Shown here: piece by piece, positions 1 to 8,475 of the stretch
How positions within the stretch are numbered: position 1 is the first letter of the stretch
How the letters are laid out: each line of letters opens with the position of its first letter
Source: Candidatus Eisenbergiella pullistercoris
Lineage (GTDB): Bacteria; Bacillota; Clostridia; Lachnospirales; Lachnospiraceae
Direction: 5' to 3'
Assembly: GCA_019115665.1 (NCBI GenBank)
Contig: DXDD01000145.1
Span: 1 to 48,414 of the forward strand
Length of the DNA stretch: 48,414 nt
Notes under the pieces: generated by a model
The model's input: only the letters and a program-made list of their open reading frames with translations
Told to the model about the DNA's origin: nothing
Database searches by the model: none
Program-made: the position numbers and the translations under genes

Positions 1-10
1 TGTTCAGACA

Positions 11-165
11 GGTCTGCGCATTTACTGCGCAGACCGTACAAAAACGTACAGGAAGGAAGCATCCGGCCCATCGCGAAGCGATTGGAATGGCCGGATGCCG
101 TTACTGTTCTGCCGAAGGCTGAACAGTAACCCAGTATGGGGGATACACGTTTCGAGATGCGTGTT
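11..165. repeat. Chain of adjacent inverted repeats/hairpins (11-35, 60-97, 100-130, 146-165)
   Basis: GGTCTGCGCA-TTTAC-TGCGCAGACC; CATCCGGCC...GGCCGGATG with inner ATCGC-GAA-GCGAT; GTTACTGTTC-T-GCC-GAA-GGC-T-GAACAGTAAC; ACACG-N10-CGTGT. Confidence 0.8.
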
Positions 166-170
166 TCGGC

Positions 171-199
171 TTGAATCCAGGAAATAATTTCTTTATAAT
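171..199 (+). promoter_or_regulatory. Candidate sigma-A promoter of the AAA-ATPase-like pseudogene
   Basis: TTGAAT - 17 bp - TATAAT, 37 bp upstream of the ATG at 236. Confidence 0.65.
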
Positions 200-235
200 G
201 GAAACAGCGAACGGATCTCAGAAAGAAATCAGCTG

Positions 236-1492
236 ATGGGAAATTATTTGAATCCGGGAAATGATAAATTTCAGGAAACTCTGAATTCCGCCATTTATGT
301 GGATAAAACGGAGCTTATTGCCTATACCAATTCCGTCATCCACACCAATCAGAAGTATATCTGCGCCAGCCGCCCCAGACGCTTCGGAAAGTCCATGACC
401 GCAAATATGCTGGCCGCTTATTACAGCCGGGGCTGCCATTCTGAAGCTCTGTTTTCCGGACTGAAGATTTCCTCTCACAGAAGTTTTCACGACTGCCTGA
501 ACCAGTATGACACTCTTTTCTGGAATATGCAGGAATTTCTCAGCCACAGCGGTAACGTGGCAGAACTGATTCAGCGTCTGAAACGCCTCAGCATTCGTGA
601 ACTGAAAAAGAATACCCTGACGTGGATTATTTTGACGATGCGGACCTGATCGAATGCCTGCAGGACATCTATCAGGAGACACGCAGACCCTTTATTATCA
701 TCATCATCGATGAGTGGGACTGTATTTTCAGAGAATTTCGGGAGGATAAGGACGCGCAGGCACAGTACCTGGACTTTCTGCGGGATATTCTGAAGGATAA
801 AGGCTATGTTCATCTGGTGTATATGACGGGCATCCTTCCCATAAAAAAGTATGGAACGCATTCCGCCCTGAATATGTTTGATGAATTTTCCATGACAGAT
901 CCCGGTCCGCTGGCGGAATTTGTCGGTTTCACAGAGAATGAAGTCCATACCTTGTGCGAAAAATATCAGATGGATATGTAGGAAGTGAAAAGCTGGTATG
1001 ACGGCTATTCCTTTGAAGATGTTCCTTCTGTCTACAGTCCCCGTCCCGTAGTAAGCTGTATGCAGTTTGGCAAAATAGGAAACTACTGGAATCGGACGGA
1101 AACCTTTGAGGCTCTGCGCATGTATATCGACATGAATTTTGAGGGGCTCAGAGATGATGTGCTGACCCTGCTGATTCACCTTGGCTATCTCGCCTATGAT
1201 TCCATCAGCCAATGCGTCTTTCTTCCCAACAACGAAATCCGGTCCGAATATGTAAATGCGGTTACCGTTCCCGGATGGGGTGAGGTGTCCAAAGCGCTGA
1301 AGAATTCTGCCGATACCCTGAACACAATCTGGAATCGTCAGCCGGAGCAGGTTGCAGAAGCCATCGATTCAGGAAATGCCGTATTTCCAGGGACTTTCCG
1401 GCTATGCAGGAAAAGTACTTCTTGTCGGAATCAGCTATGATAGAAAGACCAAAGTCCACAGCTGTGAAATAGACGAAATTTCACTGGAATGA
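236..1492 (+). pseudogene. Degraded AAA-ATPase-like / PD-(D/E)XK nuclease family protein (PF09820/PF08011 type)
   Basis: Fragments YVDKTELI...SRPRRFGKSM, PFIIIIIDEWDCIFREF, KSWYDGYSF, and the out-of-frame C-terminus GLSGYAGKVLLVGISYDRKTKVHSCEIDEISLE*. Frameshift near 610, in-frame TAG at 979-981, apparent internal deletions near 1149 and 1380. Confidence 0.85.
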
Positions 1493-1516
1493 CTCTACCA
1501 GAGAAAGGAGTTCCCC

Positions 1517-1741
1517 ATGATCTTATCCGACCGAACCATTCGCCAGATGCTTTCCGACCATTCTCTGGTGATCTCCCCTCTTACAGAAGATCAGATCCAG
1601 CCGGCCAGTGTGGATGTCCGCCTTGGGAAGCTGGTCTTCGCGCGTATGGATCAGGCCGCCGGGCATCCTTACCGCGGGAAATACCAGGGGCAGAAAGGCG
1701 CTACCGGTTCCCGCGTCTTTCTGGACAAAGAGCTTTCATAA
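1517..1741 (+). pseudogene. dcd: dCTP deaminase with internal deletion (74 aa remnant)
   Basis: N-term [12 protein letters not shown]...[13 protein letters not shown] fused directly to C-term [33 protein letters not shown]; catalytic core absent; RBS GAAAGGAG upstream. Confidence 0.8.
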
Positions 1742-1917
1742 ACGCCGATAAAGGAACAGGACACACTGACCGGTCTTTGAAAGGAGATGCGGATCTGCGC
1801 GGAGCGGATTTCGTCCTCCGTTTTACAGTACGCGTCATATCCGTTTCGGAACGGGCTGTTTGCCGCTATATGCCTGGTTTATCAGGTCAATTCCTTTCAT
1901 CCATTCCTCCCCAAAGT

Positions 1918-2916
1918 CTACGCGATCCCTCTCGCCCGCATGCTGAACCGGTGCAGGGCGCGCACCGGCCGGGGCGCGATGGAAAGAAGCAGAAGATACA
2001 GCTTCTGCCGTCCGGTCAGGTAAGGATTCGATACCATCCCGCGCACAGAGCGGCGGCAGCAGCGAATCACCTCCCGGTAAAAGGCGTTCTGGCGCGTCAT
2101 CTGTTCCACGGGGATGTGAAGCAGGTAATCCAGCCGCTGATACAGGCCGAAGCGCTCCGCCTCCTTTTCATACTGCGGGAAATACTCCTCCGTCAGCCGC
2201 CGGGCGTAATCCGCGTTTTTCACGATATCCGCAAACACCCGCGAAAACTCGCTGCGGCTCTTCTTTCTGGTGTTGCTCCCCGTCCGGTAGTAGACGTGAT
2301 AGAGCTGTTCGGGCAGGATGCGCACGCCGTCGGCTTCCGTGAGAAGCTGCAGGAGCAGATAAAAGTCCTCGTTCAGCTCCCCTTCCGGAAAACGTCTGTC
2401 CCTAAGGAGCGGCGCGTCGATCAGCTTGGTGCAGAAGGAGCAGTCTCCTTCGTGCAGGAGCAGGGTGCGAAAGAACGTCCCGCTGTCTCTGAAAACCGGT
2501 TCCTCTGGCGGCACGCACACGTCCGGCCTGCGTTTCCCGTCCTCTCCGATCTCATCCCGGGAGATCTGGACGATTCGGTATCCGCCGGAAAGCGCCTCCC
2601 GCAGCATGGTTTCGTACATCTGCGGCTCGATGAAATCATCACTGTCCACAAAGCCGTAGTAGTCCCCCCTCGCGTGCTCCAGTCCCAGGTTCCTGGCAGA
2701 GGAAGAACCTCCGTTTTCCTTGTGAAAAACACGGATGCGCCCGTCCTCCTGCGCCAGCCGGTCGCAAAGCGCGCCGCTTCCGTCCGTGGAGCCGTCGTCC
2801 ACCAGAAGGATCTCCAGATGTTTCCAGGTCTGGGCGCAGACGGAACGCACGCAGCGTTCCAGACAGTCCATAATATTATAAACCGGTATGATCACCGTGA
2901 CTAACGGCTGCTCCAT
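1918..2916 (-). CDS. Glycosyltransferase family 2
   Basis: PLVTVIIPVYNIMDCLERCVRSVCAQTWKHLEILLVDDGSTDGSG ... DSDD. Confidence 0.9.
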   Translation of the reverse strand: MEQPLVTVIIPVYNIMDCLERCVRSVCAQTWKHLEILLVDDGSTDGSGALCDRLAQEDGRIRVFHKENGGSSSARNLGLEHARGDYYGFVDSDDFIEPQMYETMLREALSGGYRIVQISRDEIGEDGKRRPDVCVPPEEPVFRDSGTFFRTLLLHEGDCSFCTKLIDAPLLRDRRFPEGELNEDFYLLLQLLTEADGVRILPEQLYHVYYRTGSNTRKKSRSEFSRVFADIVKNADYARRLTEEYFPQYEKEAERFGLYQRLDYLLHIPVEQMTRQNAFYREVIRCCRRSVRGMVSNPYLTGRQKLYLLLLSIAPRPVRALHRFSMRARGIA

Positions 2917-2967
2917 AAGCGCTCCTGTTCTGCCGCCCCGGGCGGCGTTTTGGCCTCTCCTCTTTCT

Positions 2968-3021
2968 TCGGGCCCGATCTGTTTCCGGGCCCTGATCTGT
3001 TTCCGGACCCCATCTTTTTTC
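2968..3021. repeat. 18-bp tandem repeat, about 3 copies
   Basis: TCGGGCCCGATCTGTTTC / CGGGCCCTGATCTGTTTC / CGGACCCCATCTTTTTTC. Confidence 0.75.
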
Positions 3022-4159
3022 AGGGACGGATCATCGGCGCGGGGGACAGGGGGCCGGATTCCGGAAAGACCATCCGTCCCTTTTCCCAGCCCTCATACAG
3101 GGAAAGGCAGCGGGCCGCAGCCGTATCCGCGTTCCATTCCTTCAGGATCGTTTCGCAGGCCTTGCGGCCCATCCGCTCCCGGTCCTTTTTGTTTTCGAGC
3201 AGATGGCGCACCGCCCCGGCGAAGTCCTCGTAGCGGTTCCGGTAATAGACCATGCCGTTTTCTCCGTGCCGGATGAGGAAGGGGACGGCTCCCGCTTCCC
3301 GGCTCGCCACCACGGCGCATCTGCTGTTCATCGCTTCGTTTACCACCGCTCCCCAGCCCTCCAGATGGTTGCTGGTAAACAGGAAGACATGGCTTTCCTC
3401 CATGGCCCTTCTCACCTCCGGCGGGGGCAGGAAGCCCGTCATCGTCACCAGGCCGGAAAGCTCCTTCTCCCGGATCTGCGCCTGCAGCTTTTCCTCCAGT
3501 TCCCCTCCGCCGATCAGCTTCAGCCGGAAATCATAGCCCGCTCCGCGCAGCTCCTCCGCCAGTCGGACGGCATACTCCGGATGCTTCAGGGGCATCAGCC
3601 TGCCCGCCCACAGAAGCTGTACCGGACCCTCCTGCGGCTTTTCCGCCTGCAGGGACGGATCCTTCGTCTCCGGAAAATAGCCGAAGCGGAGCATTTTTCC
3701 GGGATAGGCGTGGATCAGGGTAAAATCGGATGCCACATATCCTCCCGCGCACAACAGGTACACCGGCCGGTTCCGGTAGCGGATATGCTCCTTGTATTTG
3801 GACGCAAGGCCCCAGGGAGAAACCGCCTTCCACTGTCCCTCCCGGTAGATGCGCTCGCTGATCCGGAAGGCCGGCTTTCCGCTTTCCAGCCGGTCAAAGA
3901 TCAGCTCCGGGTCCTCCATCCATCCCGCCAGCAGCAGATCGCAGCCGTTGATCCTCTCCCGGCAGAGCGCCTCCTCTTCATAAAGAAGCTTCACATAGGG
4001 AAGCGCCTTCAGGTCCGCTTCCCAGCCCATCCGCACCCGTTCCTCCTCCATCGGCTCCGTCTGGACGAAGGTGAAGTCCTCCCCCAGCCGCTGGTACATG
4101 GCGTCGCAGAAGGGAATCTGGTGGTGATTGATATAATTGGATACAAAAACTGCCTTCAT
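3020..4159 (-). CDS. Glycosyltransferase family 4
   Basis: QLLWAGRLMPLKHPEYAVRLAEEL...LIGGGELEEKLQ...GFLPPPEVRRAMEESHVFLFTSNHLEGWGAVVNEAMNSRCAVVAS. Confidence 0.9.
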   Translation of the reverse strand: MKAVFVSNYINHHQIPFCDAMYQRLGEDFTFVQTEPMEEERVRMGWEADLKALPYVKLLYEEEALCRERINGCDLLLAGWMEDPELIFDRLESGKPAFRISERIYREGQWKAVSPWGLASKYKEHIRYRNRPVYLLCAGGYVASDFTLIHAYPGKMLRFGYFPETKDPSLQAEKPQEGPVQLLWAGRLMPLKHPEYAVRLAEELRGAGYDFRLKLIGGGELEEKLQAQIREKELSGLVTMTGFLPPPEVRRAMEESHVFLFTSNHLEGWGAVVNEAMNSRCAVVASREAGAVPFLIRHGENGMVYYRNRYEDFAGAVRHLLENKKDRERMGRKACETILKEWNADTAAARCLSLYEGWEKGRMVFPESGPLSPAPMIRP

Positions 4160-4189
4160 CGTTACCTCCCCTCCAGGCTCCTGCCGCCG

Positions 4190-5590
4190 TCAGCCCAGGA
4201 TCTCCCGGTATATCTCCATCATCCTTCTGTAATTGGCGTCTCCGTTGTGATTCTGTCTGCCCCGGATCCTCGCCTGCCGCGACAGTTCTTCCGCCAGCCC
4301 GTCGTCCCGGAAGATCCGCCGGATGCAGCCGGCCAGCGCATGCACGTTTCCTTTTTCAAAAAGCAGCGCGCTTTTCTGATCCTCCGCCATGTCCGGAATG
4401 CCTCCCGTTCGGGACGCCGCGCAGGGAACGCCGAGCAGCATGGCCTCTCCCAGGGAATTGGGCGAATTTTCCAGGGAAGAGGGGCAGACGAATACATGGC
4501 TGTTCAGATAGGCCTCCTTCATCTGCAGGTCCGTCAGATTTCCCAGCACGCTCACCCGCTCCGCAAGCCCCTTCTTTCGCATCAGCTTCCTCAGATAGTT
4601 TCCGTATCCGGAAATCTTCAGCTTTTCCTTCAGGGTATCGTACCCGGTGATACGGATCCCCGCCACGCTGATGTGGGCCTGCGGAAACTCCTGCAGGATC
4701 TCTTCCATCGCCAGAAGCAGGTAGTGAAAGCCCTTCAGGGGATAATCTCCCTGGCTTGCGAAGATCTCATAGCTCCGGCAGTTCTTCCGGCTCCAGCTTC
4801 CTTCATAGAAGCAGGCGCGCATGGTCTCATTCAGCCTGTGCCAGGTCAGAGACGGATTGACCGCCAGCGTCCCTTCCCGGTCGAACCGGGTGCGCCCCGC
4901 CACATGGGCGCAGCCGGAGAGGATCTCCCTTTCCCGTTCCCCGCGGAGCCGGAACTTTTCCTGCTGCTGCCGGAGGCTGTCTTTCCGGAGCAGATCCCGC
5001 AGCGTCACGCTTTTCTGCACCGCCGGAGGAAGGTCCGCCATATAGCTCTTCGCGCATTCCCCCACCAGGCCCTGGATCCCCACCAGCGTCCGCTCCGGAT
5101 ACCGGAAGGCCCGCTCCATGGCCAGGGCGTGAGGGAACTCCGTTCCGAAGATGTGGACCAGATCCGGCCTGAAATCCGCAAGGATCTGCGCAAACCGCTT
5201 CTCCAGCATCGGATCATACCTTTCCGGGCGCTTCAGATCCTCCCGAAAGCCATAAAGCCAGACCTCTCTGCCCGCCTCCGGAGCCTGCCCCGCCGGCTGC
5301 AGGCCTGCTGCTGTCTGCCGCTTTCCCGCCGGCTCCTGCCCTTCCGCCGGCCGGCTCTGCCCGGCCGTCAGCGGATACAGCCGCCGCTTTTCGGAGATCT
5401 CCGTCCCGGAAAGCGGATCCACGGGAAAACAGATGCCAAGCTCCATCTCCTCCGCTCCCTTTCCGTCCCCGTCTTCCGCCAGAAAACGGTTCAGCGCGCC
5501 GGTGATCCAGCCTTCCCGCACGCTGCATTCCAGCCCAAGCGCCTTTCCCACGGCAGGCGGACAGATATTCAGAAGCCACAGAATCCTCAT
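4190..5590 (-). CDS. Glycosyltransferase family 4
   Basis: HISVAGIRI...LGNLTDLQMKEAYLNSHVFVCPSSLENSPNSLGEAMLLGVPCAASRTGGIPDMAED. Confidence 0.88.
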   Translation of the reverse strand: MRILWLLNICPPAVGKALGLECSVREGWITGALNRFLAEDGDGKGAEEMELGICFPVDPLSGTEISEKRRLYPLTAGQSRPAEGQEPAGKRQTAAGLQPAGQAPEAGREVWLYGFREDLKRPERYDPMLEKRFAQILADFRPDLVHIFGTEFPHALAMERAFRYPERTLVGIQGLVGECAKSYMADLPPAVQKSVTLRDLLRKDSLRQQQEKFRLRGEREREILSGCAHVAGRTRFDREGTLAVNPSLTWHRLNETMRACFYEGSWSRKNCRSYEIFASQGDYPLKGFHYLLLAMEEILQEFPQAHISVAGIRITGYDTLKEKLKISGYGNYLRKLMRKKGLAERVSVLGNLTDLQMKEAYLNSHVFVCPSSLENSPNSLGEAMLLGVPCAASRTGGIPDMAEDQKSALLFEKGNVHALAGCIRRIFRDDGLAEELSRQARIRGRQNHNGDANYRRMMEIYREILG

Positions 5591-6456
5591 TTCCTTTTCC
5601 CCTTCCGTCTTCCCAGCGTATAAACCACCGTCTTCACCGCGTTATAGCCCTTTGCCATGGAAGGACTCTCCGCCATCCGCGTCCGCAGGGGCGCGAGCGT
5701 GGCCAGAAGGATCCCCCGATAGCAGGCGCTCTTTACCCGTCCCATGTAAAACCGCGTGATCACCCGATGCTCCAGCGCCGAACGTCTCCGGCTCTCTTTC
5801 GTCTCCGAATAGCCGCCGCCCTCGTAGGAGCAGACGACGAGGGGCAGATGCACCGGCTCCGCGTCCCTTTCATAGAGGCAGTACAGAAAATGCTCATAAT
5901 CTCCTCTCACGCGGAAATCCGTGTCGTATCCTCTTTCCCAGAAAAGAGAAGCGTCGTAAAAGCAGACCTGATGACAGGGAAGGTTGCGATAGCAGGCAAA
6001 ATCCGTCAGCTTCGGCGCGGAGCAGACGCGGCTCTGCTGCTTTTCATTGTACTGATCCCCATAGAAAAGGAACGGTCTGGCCCGCAGCCTGCTGTCCCGT
6101 CCCGCCTCCGTCTCTCCGATCAGCTCCGCCGTCCGGGCCAGCACCAAAGGATCATACAGACTGTCTCCGCAGTTCAGAAAAAGCACATAATCTCCATTGA
6201 TCTCCGGCAGAGCCTGATTCATGCCGTCGTAAATTCCCCGGTCCGGGCCGCGGAAAATACGCACCCTGCTGTCCGCCGCCAGGCAGGCTCCTTCCGCAGG
6301 CACGTCCTCCGGCAGGGAGCCGTCCGTGGAGCCGCCGTCCTTGATGATGATTTCAAAATTCCCATATTCCTGGCGGAGCACGCTTTTTACGGTTTTGGCC
6401 AGTTTTTTCCCGGGATTGAGGGATACGATCACGATACTAAAAAATATATGAGCCAT
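5587..6456 (-). CDS. Glycosyltransferase family 2
   Basis: FFSIVIVSLNPGKKLAKTVKSVLRQEYGNFEIIIKDGGSTDGS...GPDRGIYDGMNQAL. Confidence 0.9.
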   Translation of the reverse strand: MAHIFFSIVIVSLNPGKKLAKTVKSVLRQEYGNFEIIIKDGGSTDGSLPEDVPAEGACLAADSRVRIFRGPDRGIYDGMNQALPEINGDYVLFLNCGDSLYDPLVLARTAELIGETEAGRDSRLRARPFLFYGDQYNEKQQSRVCSAPKLTDFACYRNLPCHQVCFYDASLFWERGYDTDFRVRGDYEHFLYCLYERDAEPVHLPLVVCSYEGGGYSETKESRRRSALEHRVITRFYMGRVKSACYRGILLATLAPLRTRMAESPSMAKGYNAVKTVVYTLGRRKGKRK

Positions 6457-7657
6457 TCAGCCACTCCCTTTCCGTAAAGACCCAGGTATGATAGGGCAGC
6501 ACCCGCACCCCCACCTGGTCCGCTGTCAGAAGAAACACGCCGAAATACAGGGCGGAAAGAATCAGCACCGCCCCATACAGAAGCGTCCTTCTGTCCCATC
6601 CTTTTTCTCCCCTTTTCATGGCGCACAGCACGCCCGGCACCAGCAGAAGCTGGGGCGTGATCAGGTAATATCCCAGCCGGGAGATCAGCGGGAGAAAGGA
6701 GGCGCAGGTGTACAGCGCCAGTCCCAGCAGGTTCAGCTTAAAATAAAACAGGTTCGCCGGGCTTTCCTTCACCGTCCTCCAGCCCGCAAGACAGAATGCC
6801 AGCACGGCCGCGCAGCGCACGATCCCCATCAGGCTTCCTTCCAGCCCGGTTCCCTGCTCCAGATAAACCGTGTTCTGATAGGAGGGATACAGCTTCAGAA
6901 GGATCTCCATCCAGAAATCCTGAAACAGCGGAAGGCTTGCCGCAAAAACCGCTCCTATGGCCACCTGCCATTTCTTCCAGGGAAGAAGAGCGATGAGGTA
7001 CAGAGGGATCACCACCAGCACCGACTTGTGAAAAAGAGCCGCCCCCAGGATCAGCAGCACAAATTTTCCATATTCCCGCTTCAGCACGTATCGGAGACTG
7101 TAGAGCGTGACGGCCAGCACAAAATAATAGCGCACCGTGTTGAAGGTCCGAAAATACAGTCCCAGCAGCATGAACAGGGCGAAGGACAGGGAAAAATCCA
7201 GGCTCTGGTCGTACATGGCCTTCAGGAAAAGAAAGGTGGTGGCCGCCGCGAACACGCCGAAGACCAGAAGATAATTTTCTCCGCCGGACAGCGTATACAG
7301 AACCCGTACCAGCAGATTGAAGCCCGGCTCCGTCACCACATACCCGCCCACGAAGATTTCGTGGAAGGTATTCACATAATTCCCGTAGTCGTTCCCCACG
7401 TCGATGCGCAGCGCCGCAAGGCCCGTGAGCACCATGAACAGGAACAAAAGGACGGAAGCGTTCATGGCGCGGCGTCTGGTCATGCGCCTTCCGGCCATCC
7501 TCCCTCCGGCCATCTCCCCTCCGGCCGCGCTCCTTCCGGCCTCGTTTCTTCCGGTCCTGCCGTTTTCCCATGCCGGACCGCCGTATTCTGTTTTCACCAG
7601 CCAGGCGGCCCCGACCGTCAGGACGCCGACGCATCCATAAAACAGTATTCCCTTCAT
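6437..7657 (-). CDS. EpsG family polysaccharide polymerase-like membrane protein
   Basis: Polytopic; IDVGNDYGNYVNTFHEIF...FRTFNTVRYYFVLAVTLYSLRYVLKREYGKFVLLILGAALFHKSVLVVIPLYL. Confidence 0.8.
   Translation of the reverse strand: MKGILFYGCVGVLTVGAAWLVKTEYGGPAWENGRTGRNEAGRSAAGGEMAGGRMAGRRMTRRRAMNASVLLFLFMVLTGLAALRIDVGNDYGNYVNTFHEIFVGGYVVTEPGFNLLVRVLYTLSGGENYLLVFGVFAAATTFLFLKAMYDQSLDFSLSFALFMLLGLYFRTFNTVRYYFVLAVTLYSLRYVLKREYGKFVLLILGAALFHKSVLVVIPLYLIALLPWKKWQVAIGAVFAASLPLFQDFWMEILLKLYPSYQNTVYLEQGTGLEGSLMGIVRCAAVLAFCLAGWRTVKESPANLFYFKLNLLGLALYTCASFLPLISRLGYYLITPQLLLVPGVLCAMKRGEKGWDRRTLLYGAVLILSALYFGVFLLTADQVGVRVLPYHTWVFTEREWLNGSYIF
7487..7561. repeat. 15-bp coding tandem repeat (about 5 units) in the EpsG-like gene
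   Basis: CCTTCCGGCCATCCT / CCCTCCGGCCATCTC / CCCTCCGGCCGCGCT / CCTTCCGGCCTCGTT / TCTTCCGGTCCTGCC; encodes a GRTGRNEAGRSAAGGEMAGGRMAGRRM linker. Confidence 0.85.
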
Positions 7658-8475
7658 TCCTTCATCCCGATCCCTTTTCTCATCAGGGAAAACGCCTGTC
7701 CCATGGAAAGACCGGCTTCCCGGGACGCCGTCTCATCGTTTTCTTTCTCCTTCTGCCCGCCGAACATTTCCGCCCGGTTCTTCAGAAGGAAGCGCAGGGC
7801 CATGGGGAGGGCCGCGCGGCCGTACAGGAAGCGGTAAAGCACGCCTCTGTCATAGAAAAACTTCTCGTTGTATCCGCGGAACCAGGTGGACGGCCTGCCG
7901 TTCTCCCTTCCGATGGTGACGGGGGCCCGAAACACCTTCAGCCCCTTCCGGATGCACTGCGCCAGAAACAGGCTGTCTTCTCCGTTGCTGTATCTCGCTC
8001 CGCCGCCGAAAAGAAGGGAAAAGGTCACGCCTGCCTCATGAAGCTTTTGCGTCCTTGCCGCAAAGCTGAAAGTGGGGTAGCGTCCGCAGTTGTACCAGCG
8101 CACCCGGCCATAGCCGTCGATGTGATAGGTCCTGCGCTCCTTAGGCACATCCACGTTGAACAGGATCATGTCCGCCTCCGGATTTTTCTCAAATTCCCCG
8201 ATCACCGCCTTCACGGCGCCCGGGCGGTAAATGATATCCTCGTCCGCGAACAGGCACAGATCTCCGTCCGCCCGCATCAGGCAGTTATTCCGGGACAGTC
8301 CCACGCCCCGCTCCGCGAAGCTGTAGCAGCGGATCCGGTTTCCCTCGAAGGTATATTCCCGGTATTCGTTCCTGTCGCACTGATTGACCACGATCGCGTC
8401 CGCCTGAAGGTTCATCCGCTCCGCCAGCGTCTCCACGTTCTCATTTACCGCAGAAACCAGAAACTGCAGTCTCAT
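7654..8475 (-). CDS. Glycosyltransferase (GT2/GT-A type)
   Basis: ERGVGLSRNNCLMRADGDLCLFADEDIIYRPGAVKAVIGEFEKNPEADMILFN...GEDSLFLAQCIRKGLKVFRAPVTIG. Confidence 0.8.
   Translation of the reverse strand: MRLQFLVSAVNENVETLAERMNLQADAIVVNQCDRNEYREYTFEGNRIRCYSFAERGVGLSRNNCLMRADGDLCLFADEDIIYRPGAVKAVIGEFEKNPEADMILFNVDVPKERRTYHIDGYGRVRWYNCGRYPTFSFAARTQKLHEAGVTFSLLFGGGARYSNGEDSLFLAQCIRKGLKVFRAPVTIGRENGRPSTWFRGYNEKFFYDRGVLYRFLYGRAALPMALRFLLKNRAEMFGGQKEKENDETASREAGLSMGQAFSLMRKGIGMKE

Noticed and set aside
1787-2023. Small ORF MRICAERISSSVLQYASYPF... after dcd, preceded by AAAGGAG
   Set aside because: No recognisable family, overlaps the end of the opposite-strand GT2 gene, and the RBS sits too close to the ATG.
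3203-5623. 806-aa plus-strand ORF antisense to two GT4 genes
   Set aside because: The opposite strand encodes recognisable GT4 proteins; the plus-strand translation is low-complexity (His/Arg/Leu/Gln-rich) with no domain. Long antisense ORFs are expected from the GC-rich codon bias here.
7487-7561. Possible CRISPR-like array
   Set aside because: Contiguous 15-bp coding units without spacers; a protein-coding tandem repeat.
6488-7837. 449-aa plus-strand ORF opposite the EpsG-like gene
   Set aside because: Very His/Gln-rich, the expected mirror of a hydrophobic membrane-protein gene.
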